A DNA stretch of 64,000 bases from Clostridia bacterium (GCA_024404145.1 JAKSQK010000003.1:41086-105085); one strand, 5' to 3'. Positions 50,755-60,458 are shown, counted from the stretch's first letter. Translations and numbers: made by a program. The notes: generated by a model not told the origin, from the letters alone.

Positions 50755-52110
50755 ATGGATAATACCGAAAAGCAGTATAATAGAATGTTGACATTACCTA
50801 TCCCGAAACTCATTTTGGAAATGGCGATACCGGCGGTTATAAGTATGATGGTAACGGTTATCTATAATACTGCCGATACATATTTTGTTTCAAATATAAA
50901 TAAATCTGCCTCGGCGGCGGTAGGCGTTGTCTACTCAATAATGGCGATTATTCAGGCAGTGGGCTACGGTCTTTCAATGGGAGCCGGAAGTCTTGCAAGT
51001 AGAATGCTCGGAAAAAAGGAAAACGATAAAGCAAATATGTATGCTTCAAGCGCTTTTGCCGTTTCGTTTTTTGCCGGAAGCGTTGTTGCTGTATGCGGTT
51101 TATGCTTTTTGGAACCACTCCTTAAAATTCTCGGCTCTTCCGCTACAATGATGCCTTATGCCGTTGATTATGCTACTTACATATTACTTGCCGCTCCGCT
51201 TAACTGTTCAACCTTTGTGCTTAACAATGTTTTGCGTTCGGGCGGTCAGGTCGCTTTTGCGATGGCAGGAATGGCAATAGGCGGAATCCTTAATATTATT
51301 CTCGACCCGATTTTTATTTTTATTCTTGATATGGGAACGAAAGGTGCCGCTGTTGCTACGGCGATAAGCCAAGCGCTGAGCTTTATTATTCTTGCCTATA
51401 TGTACATTTCAAAAAAATCGGTTGTAAAAATAGAGTTTAAGTTTATAAGTAAAAACATAAAGGATTACGGCGAGATAATCTCAACCGGACTTCCGACGAT
51501 TTTCCGTCAGAGTATGGGTGCGCTTTCTACAACTCTGCTTAATGTTTCGGCGGTCGTTTACGGAGATGCAACCGTTTCTGCGATAACGATAGCAAATAAA
51601 GTTTATGTTTTAGTCCGAAATCTTGTCTTGGGATTCGGGCAGGGATTTCAACCTGTTGCCGGTTATAATTTCGGCGCAGGGGATAAAAAAAGAACATTTA
51701 AGGCATTTAAGTTTACAAACTATGTCGGAACGGGAATATGTATTGTTTTATCGGTTTTGATTTTTGTATTTGCAAAACCGATTATGGCATGGTTCAGCAA
51801 CGATTCGGAAGTAGTTTCGATAGGTATAGATGTTTTGTATTACTGTTGTGCCGTAATGCCGTTTTTGGCATTTTCAACCTATGTTAATGTTATGTATCAA
51901 TGTTTGGGATTTAAGGTAAAAGCAACCTTTTTGGCTTCGTGCAGACAGGGAATTTTCTTTGTTCCGATAATTCTTTATTTGCCAACCGTTATAGGAAGAA
52001 CGGGAGTTCAAATGGCACAGCCACTTGCAGATTTGTGTACATTTTTGATATCGGTTCCGTTCTTAATATCATTTTACAGAAAAGAAATAAAAAATGCCGT
52101 ACATTCTTAA
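50755..52110 (+). CDS. MATE-family multidrug efflux transporter
   Basis: A 451-residue protein with twelve predicted membrane helices in two six-helix halves. LPIPKLILEMAIPAVISMMVTV and GMAIGGILNIILDPIFIF are typical MATE/NorM-DinF motifs. It exports cationic compounds using a sodium or proton gradient; substrates are unknown here. GGCGGTGA precedes the ATG, and the stop lies inside the terminator stem. No regulator adjoins it. Confidence 0.88.
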   Translation: MDNTEKQYNRMLTLPIPKLILEMAIPAVISMMVTVIYNTADTYFVSNINKSASAAVGVVYSIMAIIQAVGYGLSMGAGSLASRMLGKKENDKANMYASSAFAVSFFAGSVVAVCGLCFLEPLLKILGSSATMMPYAVDYATYILLAAPLNCSTFVLNNVLRSGGQVAFAMAGMAIGGILNIILDPIFIFILDMGTKGAAVATAISQALSFIILAYMYISKKSVVKIEFKFISKNIKDYGEIISTGLPTIFRQSMGALSTTLLNVSAVVYGDATVSAITIANKVYVLVRNLVLGFGQGFQPVAGYNFGAGDKKRTFKAFKFTNYVGTGICIVLSVLIFVFAKPIMAWFSNDSEVVSIGIDVLYYCCAVMPFLAFSTYVNVMYQCLGFKVKATFLASCRQGIFFVPIILYLPTVIGRTGVQMAQPLADLCTFLISVPFLISFYRKEIKNAVHS

Positions 52111-52130
52111 AAATGTACGGTTTTATTTTG
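52097..52130 (+). terminator. Terminator overlapping the MATE stop codon
   Basis: Stem CCGTACATT / AATGTACGG then TTTTATTTTG. Confidence 0.8.
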
Positions 52131-52144
52131 TCTTAAAAGACTTC

Positions 52145-52173
52145 TTGAAAATAGAGTATATTTATGATAAAAT
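52145..52173 (+). promoter_or_regulatory. Promoter of mnmE-mnmG
   Basis: TTGAAA at 52145-52150 and TAAAAT at 52168-52173, spacer 17. Confidence 0.65.
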
Positions 52174-52203
52174 GATAGGATAGTAAAAGGGGGAGTGTGC
52201 CTT

Positions 52204-53562
52204 ATGTCTGAAAGAACTGTTGCCGCAATATCAACTCCGCAGGGAGAGGGCGGTATTGCCGTTATCAGAATATCGGGCGATGAAGCGATAAAAATTGCCG
52301 ATAAATCTTTTCGTGCTTTTTCGGGGCAGAAACTCGAAACACTTAAAGGTTATTCCGCCGCCTACGGCGAAATTGTTTCGGATAATAAGGTTATCGACGA
52401 TGCCGTAGCGCTTGTTTTTACATCCCCAAAAAGTTTTACGGGCGAAAATGTTGTTGAACTTTCTGTTCACGGCGGTAAGTTAGTTGCCCGAGATGCCCTT
52501 CGGGTAGTGCTTTCAAACGGTGCCGATTTAGCAGGTCCGGGCGAGTTTACCAAAAGAGCATATCTAAACGGAAAACTCGACCTTGCGAGTGCCGAAAGTA
52601 TTATGGAGATAATATCGGCAAAAAACGAAACTGCCCTTAAAATATCCCGTATGGCAAAGGAAGGGAATTTAAGCAGAGAAATCGAAGAAATTACTGCCGA
52701 AATTTTGAAACTTGATGCCGCTATATCGGTTTATGCCGATTATCCCGACGAGGAAATAGAGGGGCTTGATACTCCAACTTTCCTAAAAACATTGGAAAAA
52801 ATCGAAGAAAACATAAAGAAACTCCTCGAAACATATGATGCGGGTAAGGTTATAAGAGAGGGTGTTGATACCTGTATTGTCGGCAAACCGAATGTCGGAA
52901 AATCTACCCTTATGAATGTTTTATGCCGAGAAGACCGCTCGATAGTAACCGATGTTGCCGGAACAACGAGAGATGTTGTTGAAAGCACGGTAACGGTTGA
53001 CGGTATAACCCTTAATCTTTCGGATACGGCAGGTATCCGTTCTACCGAGGATACGGTCGAAAAGGCGGGGGTTGAGCGCTCGGTAAAACGGCTTAACAAT
53101 TCGGCGCTTGTTTTGGCGGTTTTTGATGTTTCAAGACCGTTTGACAACGACGACCGAAAACTTATTTCGGCTCTCGGTAACAACGCAATAATCGTTCTCA
53201 ATAAAAACGATTTACAGTCGGTTGCCGATATGAGTTTGTTTGAGGGTAAAAACACTGTCAGTATTTCGGCGAAGGACAACAGCGGAATACAAAAGCTTTA
53301 CGGCGAAATAGAAAAGACGGTCAATTCCCGAAAAATTTCGGGCGATGAGGCGGTTTTGATAAGTGAACGGCAGAGAAACTGTGCGAAACGGGCGTATGAA
53401 AGCATAGCCGAAGCCAAAAAAAGTTTATTGAGCGGTATAACGATAGATGCCGTAGGCGTTTTGATAGATGACTGTTTGTCGGCACTTTTGGAACTTACGG
53501 GAAAGCGGGTTACAAACGAGGTAACCGATGAAGTATTCAAGCGTTTTTGTGTTGGAAAATAG
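52204..53562 (+). CDS. mnmE: tRNA modification GTPase MnmE
   Basis: A 452-residue enzyme that with MnmG installs the cmnm5/nm5 group on U34 of certain tRNAs. The order is: N-terminal folate-binding domain (about 1-118), helical domain, inserted G domain (about 215-370: GKPNVGKST, DTAGIR, NKND) and C-terminal CVGK motif with the catalytic Cys. The ATG at 52204 follows AAAGGGGGAG; an upstream GTG is less well placed. Confidence 0.95.
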   Translation: MSERTVAAISTPQGEGGIAVIRISGDEAIKIADKSFRAFSGQKLETLKGYSAAYGEIVSDNKVIDDAVALVFTSPKSFTGENVVELSVHGGKLVARDALRVVLSNGADLAGPGEFTKRAYLNGKLDLASAESIMEIISAKNETALKISRMAKEGNLSREIEEITAEILKLDAAISVYADYPDEEIEGLDTPTFLKTLEKIEENIKKLLETYDAGKVIREGVDTCIVGKPNVGKSTLMNVLCREDRSIVTDVAGTTRDVVESTVTVDGITLNLSDTAGIRSTEDTVEKAGVERSVKRLNNSALVLAVFDVSRPFDNDDRKLISALGNNAIIVLNKNDLQSVADMSLFEGKNTVSISAKDNSGIQKLYGEIEKTVNSRKISGDEAVLISERQRNCAKRAYESIAEAKKSLLSGITIDAVGVLIDDCLSALLELTGKRVTNEVTDEVFKRFCVGK

Positions 53563-53591
53563 ATTTATAAATTAAAAAGAAGGAATTTGAT

Positions 53592-55460
53592 TTGAATATC
53601 CCCGAATATAAAGCGGATAATTATGATGTTGCCGTTATCGGCGGTGGCCATGCCGGAATAGAAGCGGCTCTTGTTGCGGCAAGACTCGGTCTTAAAACAA
53701 TAATGTTTACGATAACGCTTGACTGGGTTGGAAATATGCCCTGCAACCCGTCAATAGGCGGAACGGCAAAGGGACATTTGGTTCGTGAGCTTGATGCTCT
53801 CGGCGGTGAAATGGGAAAAGCCGCCGACAAAAATACCCTTCAAAGCCGAATGCTTAACCGAGGCAAGGGCCCTGCCGTTTACTCTTTACGCGCCCAGATA
53901 GACCGAAGAAGATACAGCGAATATATGAAGCATACGGTTGAGCTTCAAAAAGGATTAGATGTCAAACAAGCCGAAATCGTTTCGGTTGAAAAAAGGGAAA
54001 ACATATGGCATCTTATAACATCTTTGGGAGCAGATTTTACTTCTAAAACGGTTATATTTGCAACCGGAACATTTTTGGGCGGCAGAGTATATGTTGGCGA
54101 GGTTAATTATGAAGCGGGACCCGACGGTCTTTTTCCTGCAACAAAACTTTCGCAGTCGCTTAAAAATCTCGGAATTCCGCTTAGAAGATTTAAGACGGGA
54201 ACCCCTGCAAGGGTACTTAAAAGCAGTATAGATTTTTCCGAACTTGAACTTCAAGAGGGCGACCAAAAAACCGTTCCGTTCAGCTTTTCAACAAAGGAAA
54301 AGCCCCAAAATAAAGTAGTATGCCATATCGCATATACAAACGATGATACCAAAAAGGTTATCCTCGATAATATTCACCGTTCTCCGCTTTATGCCGGAGT
54401 TATCGAAGGAGTAGGCCCCAGATATTGCCCGAGTATTGAGGATAAAATTGTCCGTTTTGCCGATAAAAAACGGCATCAGTTATTTATTGAGCCATGTGGC
54501 GAAAATACCGAAGAAATGTATCTTCAAGGAATGTCGTCATCGCTTCCTGAGGAGGTACAGATAAAGTTCTATCATACCATAAAGGGACTTGAAAATGTTA
54601 AGGTTATGAGAAATGCCTATGCTATCGAATATGACTGCATAGACCCGACGGCGCTTAAAGCATCGCTCGAATTTAAGGATTTTGAGGGGCTGTTCGGCGC
54701 AGGTCAGTTTAACGGTTCTTCGGGATATGAGGAAGCGGCGGCGCAAGGTCTTATAGCCGGAATAAATGCGGCAAAAAAGGTCAAAGGCGAACCTCCGCTC
54801 ATTCTTTCGAGAGCGTCATCTTATATAGGAACGCTTATTGATGACCTTGTTACAAAGGGTTGTTCCGACCCTTACAGAATGATGACTTCAAGAAGCGAAT
54901 ACCGACTGCTTTTGCGTCAAGATAATGCCGATGACCGTTTGATGCCGATAGGTTATGAACTCGGTTTGATAAGCGAGGAAGAATATAACGAATTTACCGA
55001 AAAAAAGCGGCTTAAAGAACTCGAAATTGCAAGGATAAACCAAACATACATAGCGCCCGGCGAAGAGATAAATGAAATGCTTTCAAGTATGGGTACAACT
55101 CCGCTTTCAACCGGTGTTTGTTTGGCAGACCTTATTAAAAGACCGCAACTTTCCTATGAGAGTTTAGCGCCCTTTGATAAGGAAAGACCGATACTTCCCG
55201 AAGATGTTTGCGAAAAAGCGGAAATCGAGATAAAGTATGAAGGATATATTGTCCGTCAGCAGTCGCAAATAAACGAAACTTTAAGACTTGAAAACAAAAA
55301 AATCCCCGAAGACCTAAACTATGATGATGTTTACGGTCTTCGCCTTGAAGCAAAGGAAAAACTTAACAAGATAAAACCGTCTAATATCGGTCAGGCAAGT
55401 AGAATTTCAGGTGTCAGCCCGTCTGATATTTCGGTTTTACTAATTTATTTGAAGAAGTGA
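53592..55460 (+). CDS. mnmG: tRNA modification FAD enzyme MnmG (GidA)
   Basis: A 622-residue FAD protein: GGGHAGIEAALVAARLG binds FAD, NPSIGGTAKGHLVRE is the family signature with its catalytic loop, and the helical C-terminal domain contacts MnmE and tRNA (RISGVSPSDISVLLIYL). The TTG start at 53592 follows AGAAGGAA. It shares an operon with mnmE and is coupled to the LUD gene. Confidence 0.95.
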   Translation: MNIPEYKADNYDVAVIGGGHAGIEAALVAARLGLKTIMFTITLDWVGNMPCNPSIGGTAKGHLVRELDALGGEMGKAADKNTLQSRMLNRGKGPAVYSLRAQIDRRRYSEYMKHTVELQKGLDVKQAEIVSVEKRENIWHLITSLGADFTSKTVIFATGTFLGGRVYVGEVNYEAGPDGLFPATKLSQSLKNLGIPLRRFKTGTPARVLKSSIDFSELELQEGDQKTVPFSFSTKEKPQNKVVCHIAYTNDDTKKVILDNIHRSPLYAGVIEGVGPRYCPSIEDKIVRFADKKRHQLFIEPCGENTEEMYLQGMSSSLPEEVQIKFYHTIKGLENVKVMRNAYAIEYDCIDPTALKASLEFKDFEGLFGAGQFNGSSGYEEAAAQGLIAGINAAKKVKGEPPLILSRASSYIGTLIDDLVTKGCSDPYRMMTSRSEYRLLLRQDNADDRLMPIGYELGLISEEEYNEFTEKKRLKELEIARINQTYIAPGEEINEMLSSMGTTPLSTGVCLADLIKRPQLSYESLAPFDKERPILPEDVCEKAEIEIKYEGYIVRQQSQINETLRLENKKIPEDLNYDDVYGLRLEAKEKLNKIKPSNIGQASRISGVSPSDISVLLIYLKK

Positions 55461-55465
55461 TGATT

Positions 55466-56110
55466 ATGTATGAAAACATTGTAAAAGCGCTCAACAAAAA
55501 TAATATCGAATGCAAAATCGCAAAAACAAAAGAAGATGCGCTCGAAATAGTTAAATCTATGCTCTTTAAGGGCGCCGTTGTTTCGAACGGCGGCAGTATT
55601 TCTGCGGTAGAAACGGGAGTTTTCGAACTTCTTAAAAACGGGGATTATAACTATCTTGACCGAAGCAAAAGCGGTATTACAAAGGAAGAACAGTCGGAAG
55701 TTTATAAAAAAACTTCGGGTGCTGATTTTTATTTTTGTTCGGCAAATGCCTTAACCGAAAATGGCGAACTGATAAATGTTGACGGTAATTCAAACCGAAT
55801 AAGCGCCATCGCATTCGGCCCTGAAAAAGTTATTATGATTGTCGGCAAAAATAAGATTGTAAAAGATGTTGATGAGGGGCTTTTAAGGGTTAAAAAAATT
55901 GCCGCCCCAAAAAATTGTGAGCGGCTTAATATTGATAATCCTTGCAGAAAACTCGGACATTGTATTTCTCTCGAAAAGAGCGAAAACCCCGCTATGACCG
56001 ACGGTTGCGACTGCGAGAGAAGAATTTGCAGAAATTATCTTATTTCGGCAAAACAAATGCAAAAAGACAGAATTTGCGTTATTTTGGTTGATGAGAATTT
56101 GGGATACTAA
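55466..56110 (+). CDS. LUD-domain (LutC/YkgG-like) protein
   Basis: A 214-residue LUD-domain protein. VVSNGGSISAVETGVFELL, DFYFCSANALTENGELINVDG and VGKNKIVKDVDEGLLRV match the family, which includes LutC of lactate oxidation. A Cys-rich C-terminal region (NPCRKLGHC, GCDCERRICRN) is an extra that could bind metal or a cluster. No lutA/lutB genes adjoin, so lactate use is not supported. The ATG at 55466 is spaced best from GAAGAAG; it follows mnmG without a gap. Confidence 0.8.
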   Translation: MYENIVKALNKNNIECKIAKTKEDALEIVKSMLFKGAVVSNGGSISAVETGVFELLKNGDYNYLDRSKSGITKEEQSEVYKKTSGADFYFCSANALTENGELINVDGNSNRISAIAFGPEKVIMIVGKNKIVKDVDEGLLRVKKIAAPKNCERLNIDNPCRKLGHCISLEKSENPAMTDGCDCERRICRNYLISAKQMQKDRICVILVDENLGY

Positions 56111-56286
56111 TTTTTTCTTTTTTCTTTTGGATTTCCCTGCGAAATATGGGGAAATTCGTTATCGCTGTCGGCGGTCGGCTGTATTTCGTAAGTGCCGTAC
56201 TTGTTTACCATATCAAATGTGTCGTGCGGTTGGCCGTGGATAGACTGTATTCTTATTTCTTTTTCAATTTTTTTATTCTTTTTCAT
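56107..56286 (-). CDS. Unannotated 59-residue protein
   Basis: A short ORF with excellent signals: ATG at 56286 behind AAGGGGTGAAAT. The protein is Lys-rich at the N-terminus and then has IRIQSIHGQPHDTFDMVNK, GTYEIQPTADSDNEFP and HISQGNPKEKRKN, with no signal peptide or cysteine. Its composition is unlike a random frame. It is convergent with and overlaps the LUD stop by 4 bp. The sequence resembles small conserved clostridial proteins I cannot name. Its ribosome site is part of a hairpin, so translation may be regulated. Confidence 0.65.
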   Translation of the reverse strand: MKKNKKIEKEIRIQSIHGQPHDTFDMVNKYGTYEIQPTADSDNEFPHISQGNPKEKRKN

Positions 56287-56291
56287 AATAT

Positions 56292-56324
56292 TTCACCCCT
56301 TTTTATTCTTTACAAAAAGGGTGA
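56292..56324 (-). promoter_or_regulatory. Ribosome-site hairpin of the 59-residue ORF
   Basis: On the minus strand TTCACCCTTTTT pairs with AAAAAGGGGTGAA (one bulged G), enclosing the AAGGGGTG ribosome binding site of the 59-residue ORF. Confidence 0.6.
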
Positions 56325-56338
56325 ATATATGTTATAAT
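56309..56338 (+). promoter_or_regulatory. Putative promoter of serS
   Basis: TTTACA at 56309-56314 and TATAAT at 56333-56338, spacer 18. No Ser T-box is seen in the short leader. Confidence 0.55.
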
Positions 56339-56380
56339 AATTTATTATCTGATTATTCAGTTCTTTGGAGGAATTCATAA

Positions 56381-57694
56381 ATGTTAGACATCAAATTTAT
56401 CTGCGAAAATCCCGATGTTGTTAAGGAAAACATAAGAAAAAAATTTAAGGACGATAAACTTCCGCTCGTTGACGAAGTCATCGCTCTTTATAAGGAAAAA
56501 TGCGAAACAAATACAAAGGCAAACGACCTTCGAGCCAACCGTAATAAGGTAAGTAAAGAAATCGGTATGCTTATGGGTCAGGGCAAAAGAGAAGAAGCCG
56601 AGGAAAAGAAACAGCTGGTTTCCCGTCAGGCAGAAGAACTCAAAGCCCTCGAAGAAAAGGAAAGCAAACTTGAAACCGAAGTTCGTGAAATTCAAATGAA
56701 AATCCCGAACATTGTTGATAAAAGTGTACCTATCGGAAAAGACGACAGCGAAAATGTTGAGGTTGAGCAGTTTGGAAAGCAAACTAATCCCGATTTTGAA
56801 ATTCCCTATCATACCGATATTATGGGGCTTTTTGACGGTATAGACAAAGAAGCGGCAGGAAGGGTAGCCGGTGAAGGATTTTATTATCTTTGCGGGGATA
56901 TTGCCCGTATGCATTCCGCCGTTACCGCTTATGCCCGTGATTTTATGATAGATAAGGGATTTACCTACTATATTCCTCCGTTTATGATTCGTTCAAATGT
57001 TGTTACGGGAGTTATGAGTTTTGAGGAAATGGATTCTATGATGTATAAGATAGAGGGAGAAGACCTTTATCTCATCGGAACATCGGAACATTCCATGATA
57101 GGCAAATTTATTGATACGATAACCCCCGAAGAAAAACTTCCGCTTACGCTGACAAGTTATTCTCCCTGCTTCCGCAAAGAAAAGGGAGCCCACGGCATCG
57201 AAGAGCGTGGTATTTACCGAATTCATCAGTTTGAAAAGGAAGAAATGATAGTAATTTGCAAACCCGAAGAGAGTATGGAATGGTTCGGCAAAATGTGGAG
57301 TTATTCGGTTGAGTTATTCCGCAGTCTTGATATTCCGGTAAGAACTCTTGAATGTTGCTCGGGCGACCTTGCCGATTTGAAGGTTAAGTCCTATGATGTT
57401 GAGGCATGGAGTCCTAAGCAGAAGAAATATTTTGAGGTTTGCTCATGCTCTAACCTCGGCGATGCGCAGTCAAGACGACTCGGAATAAGGATAAAGGATA
57501 AAGACGGCAACAAATATTTGGCTCATACCCTTAATAATACCGTTGTTGCTCCTCCGAGAATGCTTATTGCTTTGCTTGAAAACAACCTCTGTTTTGACGG
57601 TGAATACTATTCGGTTAAAATCCCGAAGGCATTACAGCCGTATATGGGCGGAAAAACCGAAATCAAAGCAATTCATAAGTACAATAAAGGTTGA
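56381..57694 (+). CDS. serS: Seryl-tRNA synthetase
   Basis: A 437-residue class II synthetase with an N-terminal coiled coil (about 30-105) that binds the variable arm. Motif 2 is in SPCFRKEKGAHG and IYRIHQFEKEEMIVI; motif 3 is near NTVVAPPRMLIALLEN. Cysteines C362 and C364 in EVCSCSNLG belong to the family. GGAGG precedes the ATG. The gene ends 70 bp before the sortase gene. Confidence 0.95.
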   Translation: MLDIKFICENPDVVKENIRKKFKDDKLPLVDEVIALYKEKCETNTKANDLRANRNKVSKEIGMLMGQGKREEAEEKKQLVSRQAEELKALEEKESKLETEVREIQMKIPNIVDKSVPIGKDDSENVEVEQFGKQTNPDFEIPYHTDIMGLFDGIDKEAAGRVAGEGFYYLCGDIARMHSAVTAYARDFMIDKGFTYYIPPFMIRSNVVTGVMSFEEMDSMMYKIEGEDLYLIGTSEHSMIGKFIDTITPEEKLPLTLTSYSPCFRKEKGAHGIEERGIYRIHQFEKEEMIVICKPEESMEWFGKMWSYSVELFRSLDIPVRTLECCSGDLADLKVKSYDVEAWSPKQKKYFEVCSCSNLGDAQSRRLGIRIKDKDGNKYLAHTLNNTVVAPPRMLIALLENNLCFDGEYYSVKIPKALQPYMGGKTEIKAIHKYNKG

Positions 57695-57764
57695 TGACCT
57701 AAAATTTTACGAAAAATACGCATATTGCCGGTTCCTTAACGGCAATTAAAAAATGGTGATTTTT

Positions 57765-58532
57765 ATGATGGAAAACTGTGGAGAAAAAAAGAAAAAAATG
57801 AGAATAATCATTCTCATTTTGCTTGTCTTGGTATTTTTAATTACCGCCGTTGTTATTATCGGCAGATATATTCCGAAAAAGAACGATGAAAGTGATAAAT
57901 ATAAAAACAATACCGTTTCTTCTGTTTCGAATAATCTTCCCGAAAACCCGATAAATTTTGATGCATTGCAAAAGGATAACGGTGATGTTATCGGCTGGAT
58001 AAAGGTTGACGGAACGATTATAGATTATCCCGTTTTGATGAGCGGAATGGAAACCGAGGAAGATTTTTATCTCGACCATGATATGTATCGCAAGAAACTG
58101 CGTGAAGGAAGCATATATGTTCAGCGCTATAATTCCAACGATTTCGGCGATTTTAATACTATCATTTACGGTCATAATATGAGAACCGGAAGAATGTTCG
58201 GTCAACTTAAAAAGTTCAAGAACAAAGAATTTTTCAATAAGAACCGCAACATTTATATTTATACTCCGGAGCATATTTTGAAATATGAAATTATTTCAGC
58301 TTTTATTCATGACGATAGGCATCTTTTCAATTCTTATGCTTATTTTACCGAAGAGGGAAGAGCCGATTTTATCAAAACCTGCCAAAACCCGAATACATTT
58401 ACGAAGAATATAATTGAAGGTCTTTCTGTTGCAGATGACGATAAGCTTATAACTCTGAGCACCTGCACATCGGTTGATAACGAAAGATACCTCGTTGTAG
58501 GAAGACTTATTTCCGATACCGCAACAAATTAG
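57765..58532 (+). CDS. Class B sortase
   Basis: A 255-residue transpeptidase with an N-terminal membrane anchor (about 12-33). The catalytic residues are H137 (IIYGHNMR), C234 (LSTCTS) and R241 (NERYLVVGR), and GDVIGWIKVDGTIIDYPVLM is typical of class B. It links proteins carrying a sorting signal to peptidoglycan or pilin subunits. The only candidate substrate in this window is the SPKTND protein at 34 kb, but the pairing is inferred. The ATG at 57765 is chosen for GGTGA upstream; 57753 is possible. Confidence 0.88.
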   Translation: MMENCGEKKKKMRIIILILLVLVFLITAVVIIGRYIPKKNDESDKYKNNTVSSVSNNLPENPINFDALQKDNGDVIGWIKVDGTIIDYPVLMSGMETEEDFYLDHDMYRKKLREGSIYVQRYNSNDFGDFNTIIYGHNMRTGRMFGQLKKFKNKEFFNKNRNIYIYTPEHILKYEIISAFIHDDRHLFNSYAYFTEEGRADFIKTCQNPNTFTKNIIEGLSVADDDKLITLSTCTSVDNERYLVVGRLISDTATN

Positions 58533-58553
58533 TAAAAAAAGGAGGCAAAGAAA

Positions 58554-59486
58554 ATGAATTATTTTTTTAATCCTGCTGCATTCAGCGGTGCATTTTCCTT
58601 GCCCTCAAAAATAGTTGATGAATACATAAATCTTGCAACGCAAGAGGAATTAAAGGTCATTCTTTATTTTTACCGTTATATAAGCGACGGTTTCGACACT
58701 ATAAAATGCGCAAATAATCTTAAAATTTCCGAAAACAATGTTAAAGATGCGCTTTTATTCTGGGCTAAAAACGGGATTTTGCTTTCAGATGAGGATAAAG
58801 AACCTGCTACCGATACAGTTTCTCCGAAATCGGTTGCAAAAAATGTTAAACCTTCAAGAACCGATGTCGCAAAAAGAGGTCTCGAAGACCAAAATGTTGC
58901 TTTCATTCTCCGTGAAGCGCAGTTGAAGTTCGGCAGAAACTTGAAGACCAATGAATCAAGTACGCTTCTTTATATTTACGATGATTTGGGACTTGATGTT
59001 TCGGTTGTTTTGTTTTTGCTTCAATATGCCGTTAACGAAGAAAAACTCAATATCCGTTTTATTGAGAAAACGGCGGTTGACTGGGTAAACAATTGTGTAA
59101 AAACCGTCGGTGATGCCGAGAAGATTATTTCGGCAAAGATAAAATGCGACCTCGCTTGGAAGAGAACCGAAAATGCTTTTGGTATTGAGCATAGAAAACC
59201 GAGCGCAAAAGAAACAAAATATTCTGATATCTGGTTTAACGAATGGATGCTTGAAGACGAAATTTTGAAAATCGCCTATGAAGTTTGCGTTGACAATAAA
59301 TCAAAATTTATATTTGAATACTGCGCAAAGGTTATTGAAAACTGGCATAAACAAGGGCTTGTTTCTCCTGCCGATATAAGAAAATCCCTTCAAAAAGAAG
59401 CCAAAAAACCGCAAAAAGACCGCAAGTACAGTTATGCGGGTTACGATATTGAACTTTATGAGCAAATGCTTAATTCCGATGATTGA
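58554..59486 (+). CDS. DnaD/DnaB-like primosome protein
   Basis: A 310-residue protein with an N-terminal winged-helix-like segment (about 1-85) and a C-terminal DnaB_2 domain (about 225-300, FNEWMLEDEILKIAYEVC, RKSLQKEAKKP, YAGYDIELYEQML). In Firmicutes such proteins load helicase at origins or stalled forks together with a DnaI-like loader, which is the next gene. GGAGG lies upstream of the ATG. Confidence 0.85.
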   Translation: MNYFFNPAAFSGAFSLPSKIVDEYINLATQEELKVILYFYRYISDGFDTIKCANNLKISENNVKDALLFWAKNGILLSDEDKEPATDTVSPKSVAKNVKPSRTDVAKRGLEDQNVAFILREAQLKFGRNLKTNESSTLLYIYDDLGLDVSVVLFLLQYAVNEEKLNIRFIEKTAVDWVNNCVKTVGDAEKIISAKIKCDLAWKRTENAFGIEHRKPSAKETKYSDIWFNEWMLEDEILKIAYEVCVDNKSKFIFEYCAKVIENWHKQGLVSPADIRKSLQKEAKKPQKDRKYSYAGYDIELYEQMLNSDD

Positions 59487-59496
59487 GAGATGACTT

Positions 59497-60456
59497 ATGG
59501 ATAACAGTAACATTTATTTGCAATGTATCGAAAAAAAGAAAAACCGTCTCATAAAAAGAGAATCCGAATATAATATCAAACTTCAAAATCTCCAAAAAGA
59601 AAATGAAGAATATGCCGATGCCGTATTAAAACTTAAAAAAATTGGGTCTGATATTGCCATATCTGTAATTTCGGGCAATACGGCAAAGGTTGAAAAATTG
59701 AAAATAGATTCCGTTAAATATAATGCAATAAAGAGCGAAATAGAAAAAAATGCAGGTATAAAACCTTTTGCTTTTGAATGTGATATTTGTAAAGATACGG
59801 GATTTTTTGAGGGCAAACCCTGCCAATGCATCAAAAAGATGGTGAGCGATATTCTTTCCTCTTCCGCTTCAAAGTTTGCCCCTATGGAAAACTGCCGTTT
59901 CGGTACATTTCAACTCGATTATTATGAAGATTCCATGCCCGATGGTGCAAATCCCAAAAAGAGAATGACGAAGATTTTCAAGGAACTTAAAGAATATACC
60001 ATAAATTTTAATCCCAAAAGCAGTAAAAGTTTGATTTTTTTCGGCAATACGGGGCTCGGCAAAACCCATCTTTCGCTTTCGATTATGAACGAACTAATCG
60101 AAAAGGGATTTTTTGTTCATTACGATTCGGCTTTCAATTTGTTTTCAAAAATCGAAACCGAGCGGTTTAACGAGCATACCGATACTACATATAAAGACGC
60201 CGTTTCATGCGACCTTCTTATTATTGATGACCTCGGAAGCGAGTTCGTTTCGGCTTATACCCAGTCGGTCTTTTACAGCATAATAAATACAAGAATTTTA
60301 GCGGCAAAACCTACCATAATAAATACAAATCTTTCGCTGCTTGATATCGAAAATAAATATACTCCCCGTGTTTCTTCAAGAATAATGGGCGAATATATCG
60401 CAAAGCAGTTTATAGGCAACGATATAAGGCAGAAAAAAATAGTTAAAAAGGTATAA
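59497..60456 (+). CDS. DnaC/DnaI-like helicase loader ATPase
   Basis: A 319-residue AAA+ protein: N-terminal coiled coil (about 5-70), a zinc-like CDICKDTGFFEGKPCQC segment, Walker A FFGNTGLGKTHLS, Walker B LLIIDDLGSEF and sensor 1 NTNLS. This matches DnaI helicase loaders. It forms a pair with the DnaD-like gene 11 bp upstream and ends at a shared terminator. Confidence 0.88.
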   Translation: MDNSNIYLQCIEKKKNRLIKRESEYNIKLQNLQKENEEYADAVLKLKKIGSDIAISVISGNTAKVEKLKIDSVKYNAIKSEIEKNAGIKPFAFECDICKDTGFFEGKPCQCIKKMVSDILSSSASKFAPMENCRFGTFQLDYYEDSMPDGANPKKRMTKIFKELKEYTINFNPKSSKSLIFFGNTGLGKTHLSLSIMNELIEKGFFVHYDSAFNLFSKIETERFNEHTDTTYKDAVSCDLLIIDDLGSEFVSAYTQSVFYSIINTRILAAKPTIINTNLSLLDIENKYTPRVSSRIMGEYIAKQFIGNDIRQKKIVKKV

Positions 60457-60458
60457 AA

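Noticed and set aside
55466..56110. Lactate utilisation (LutC) assignment
   Set aside because: No lutA/lutB genes are present and the C-terminal cysteine region differs, so only the domain name is given.
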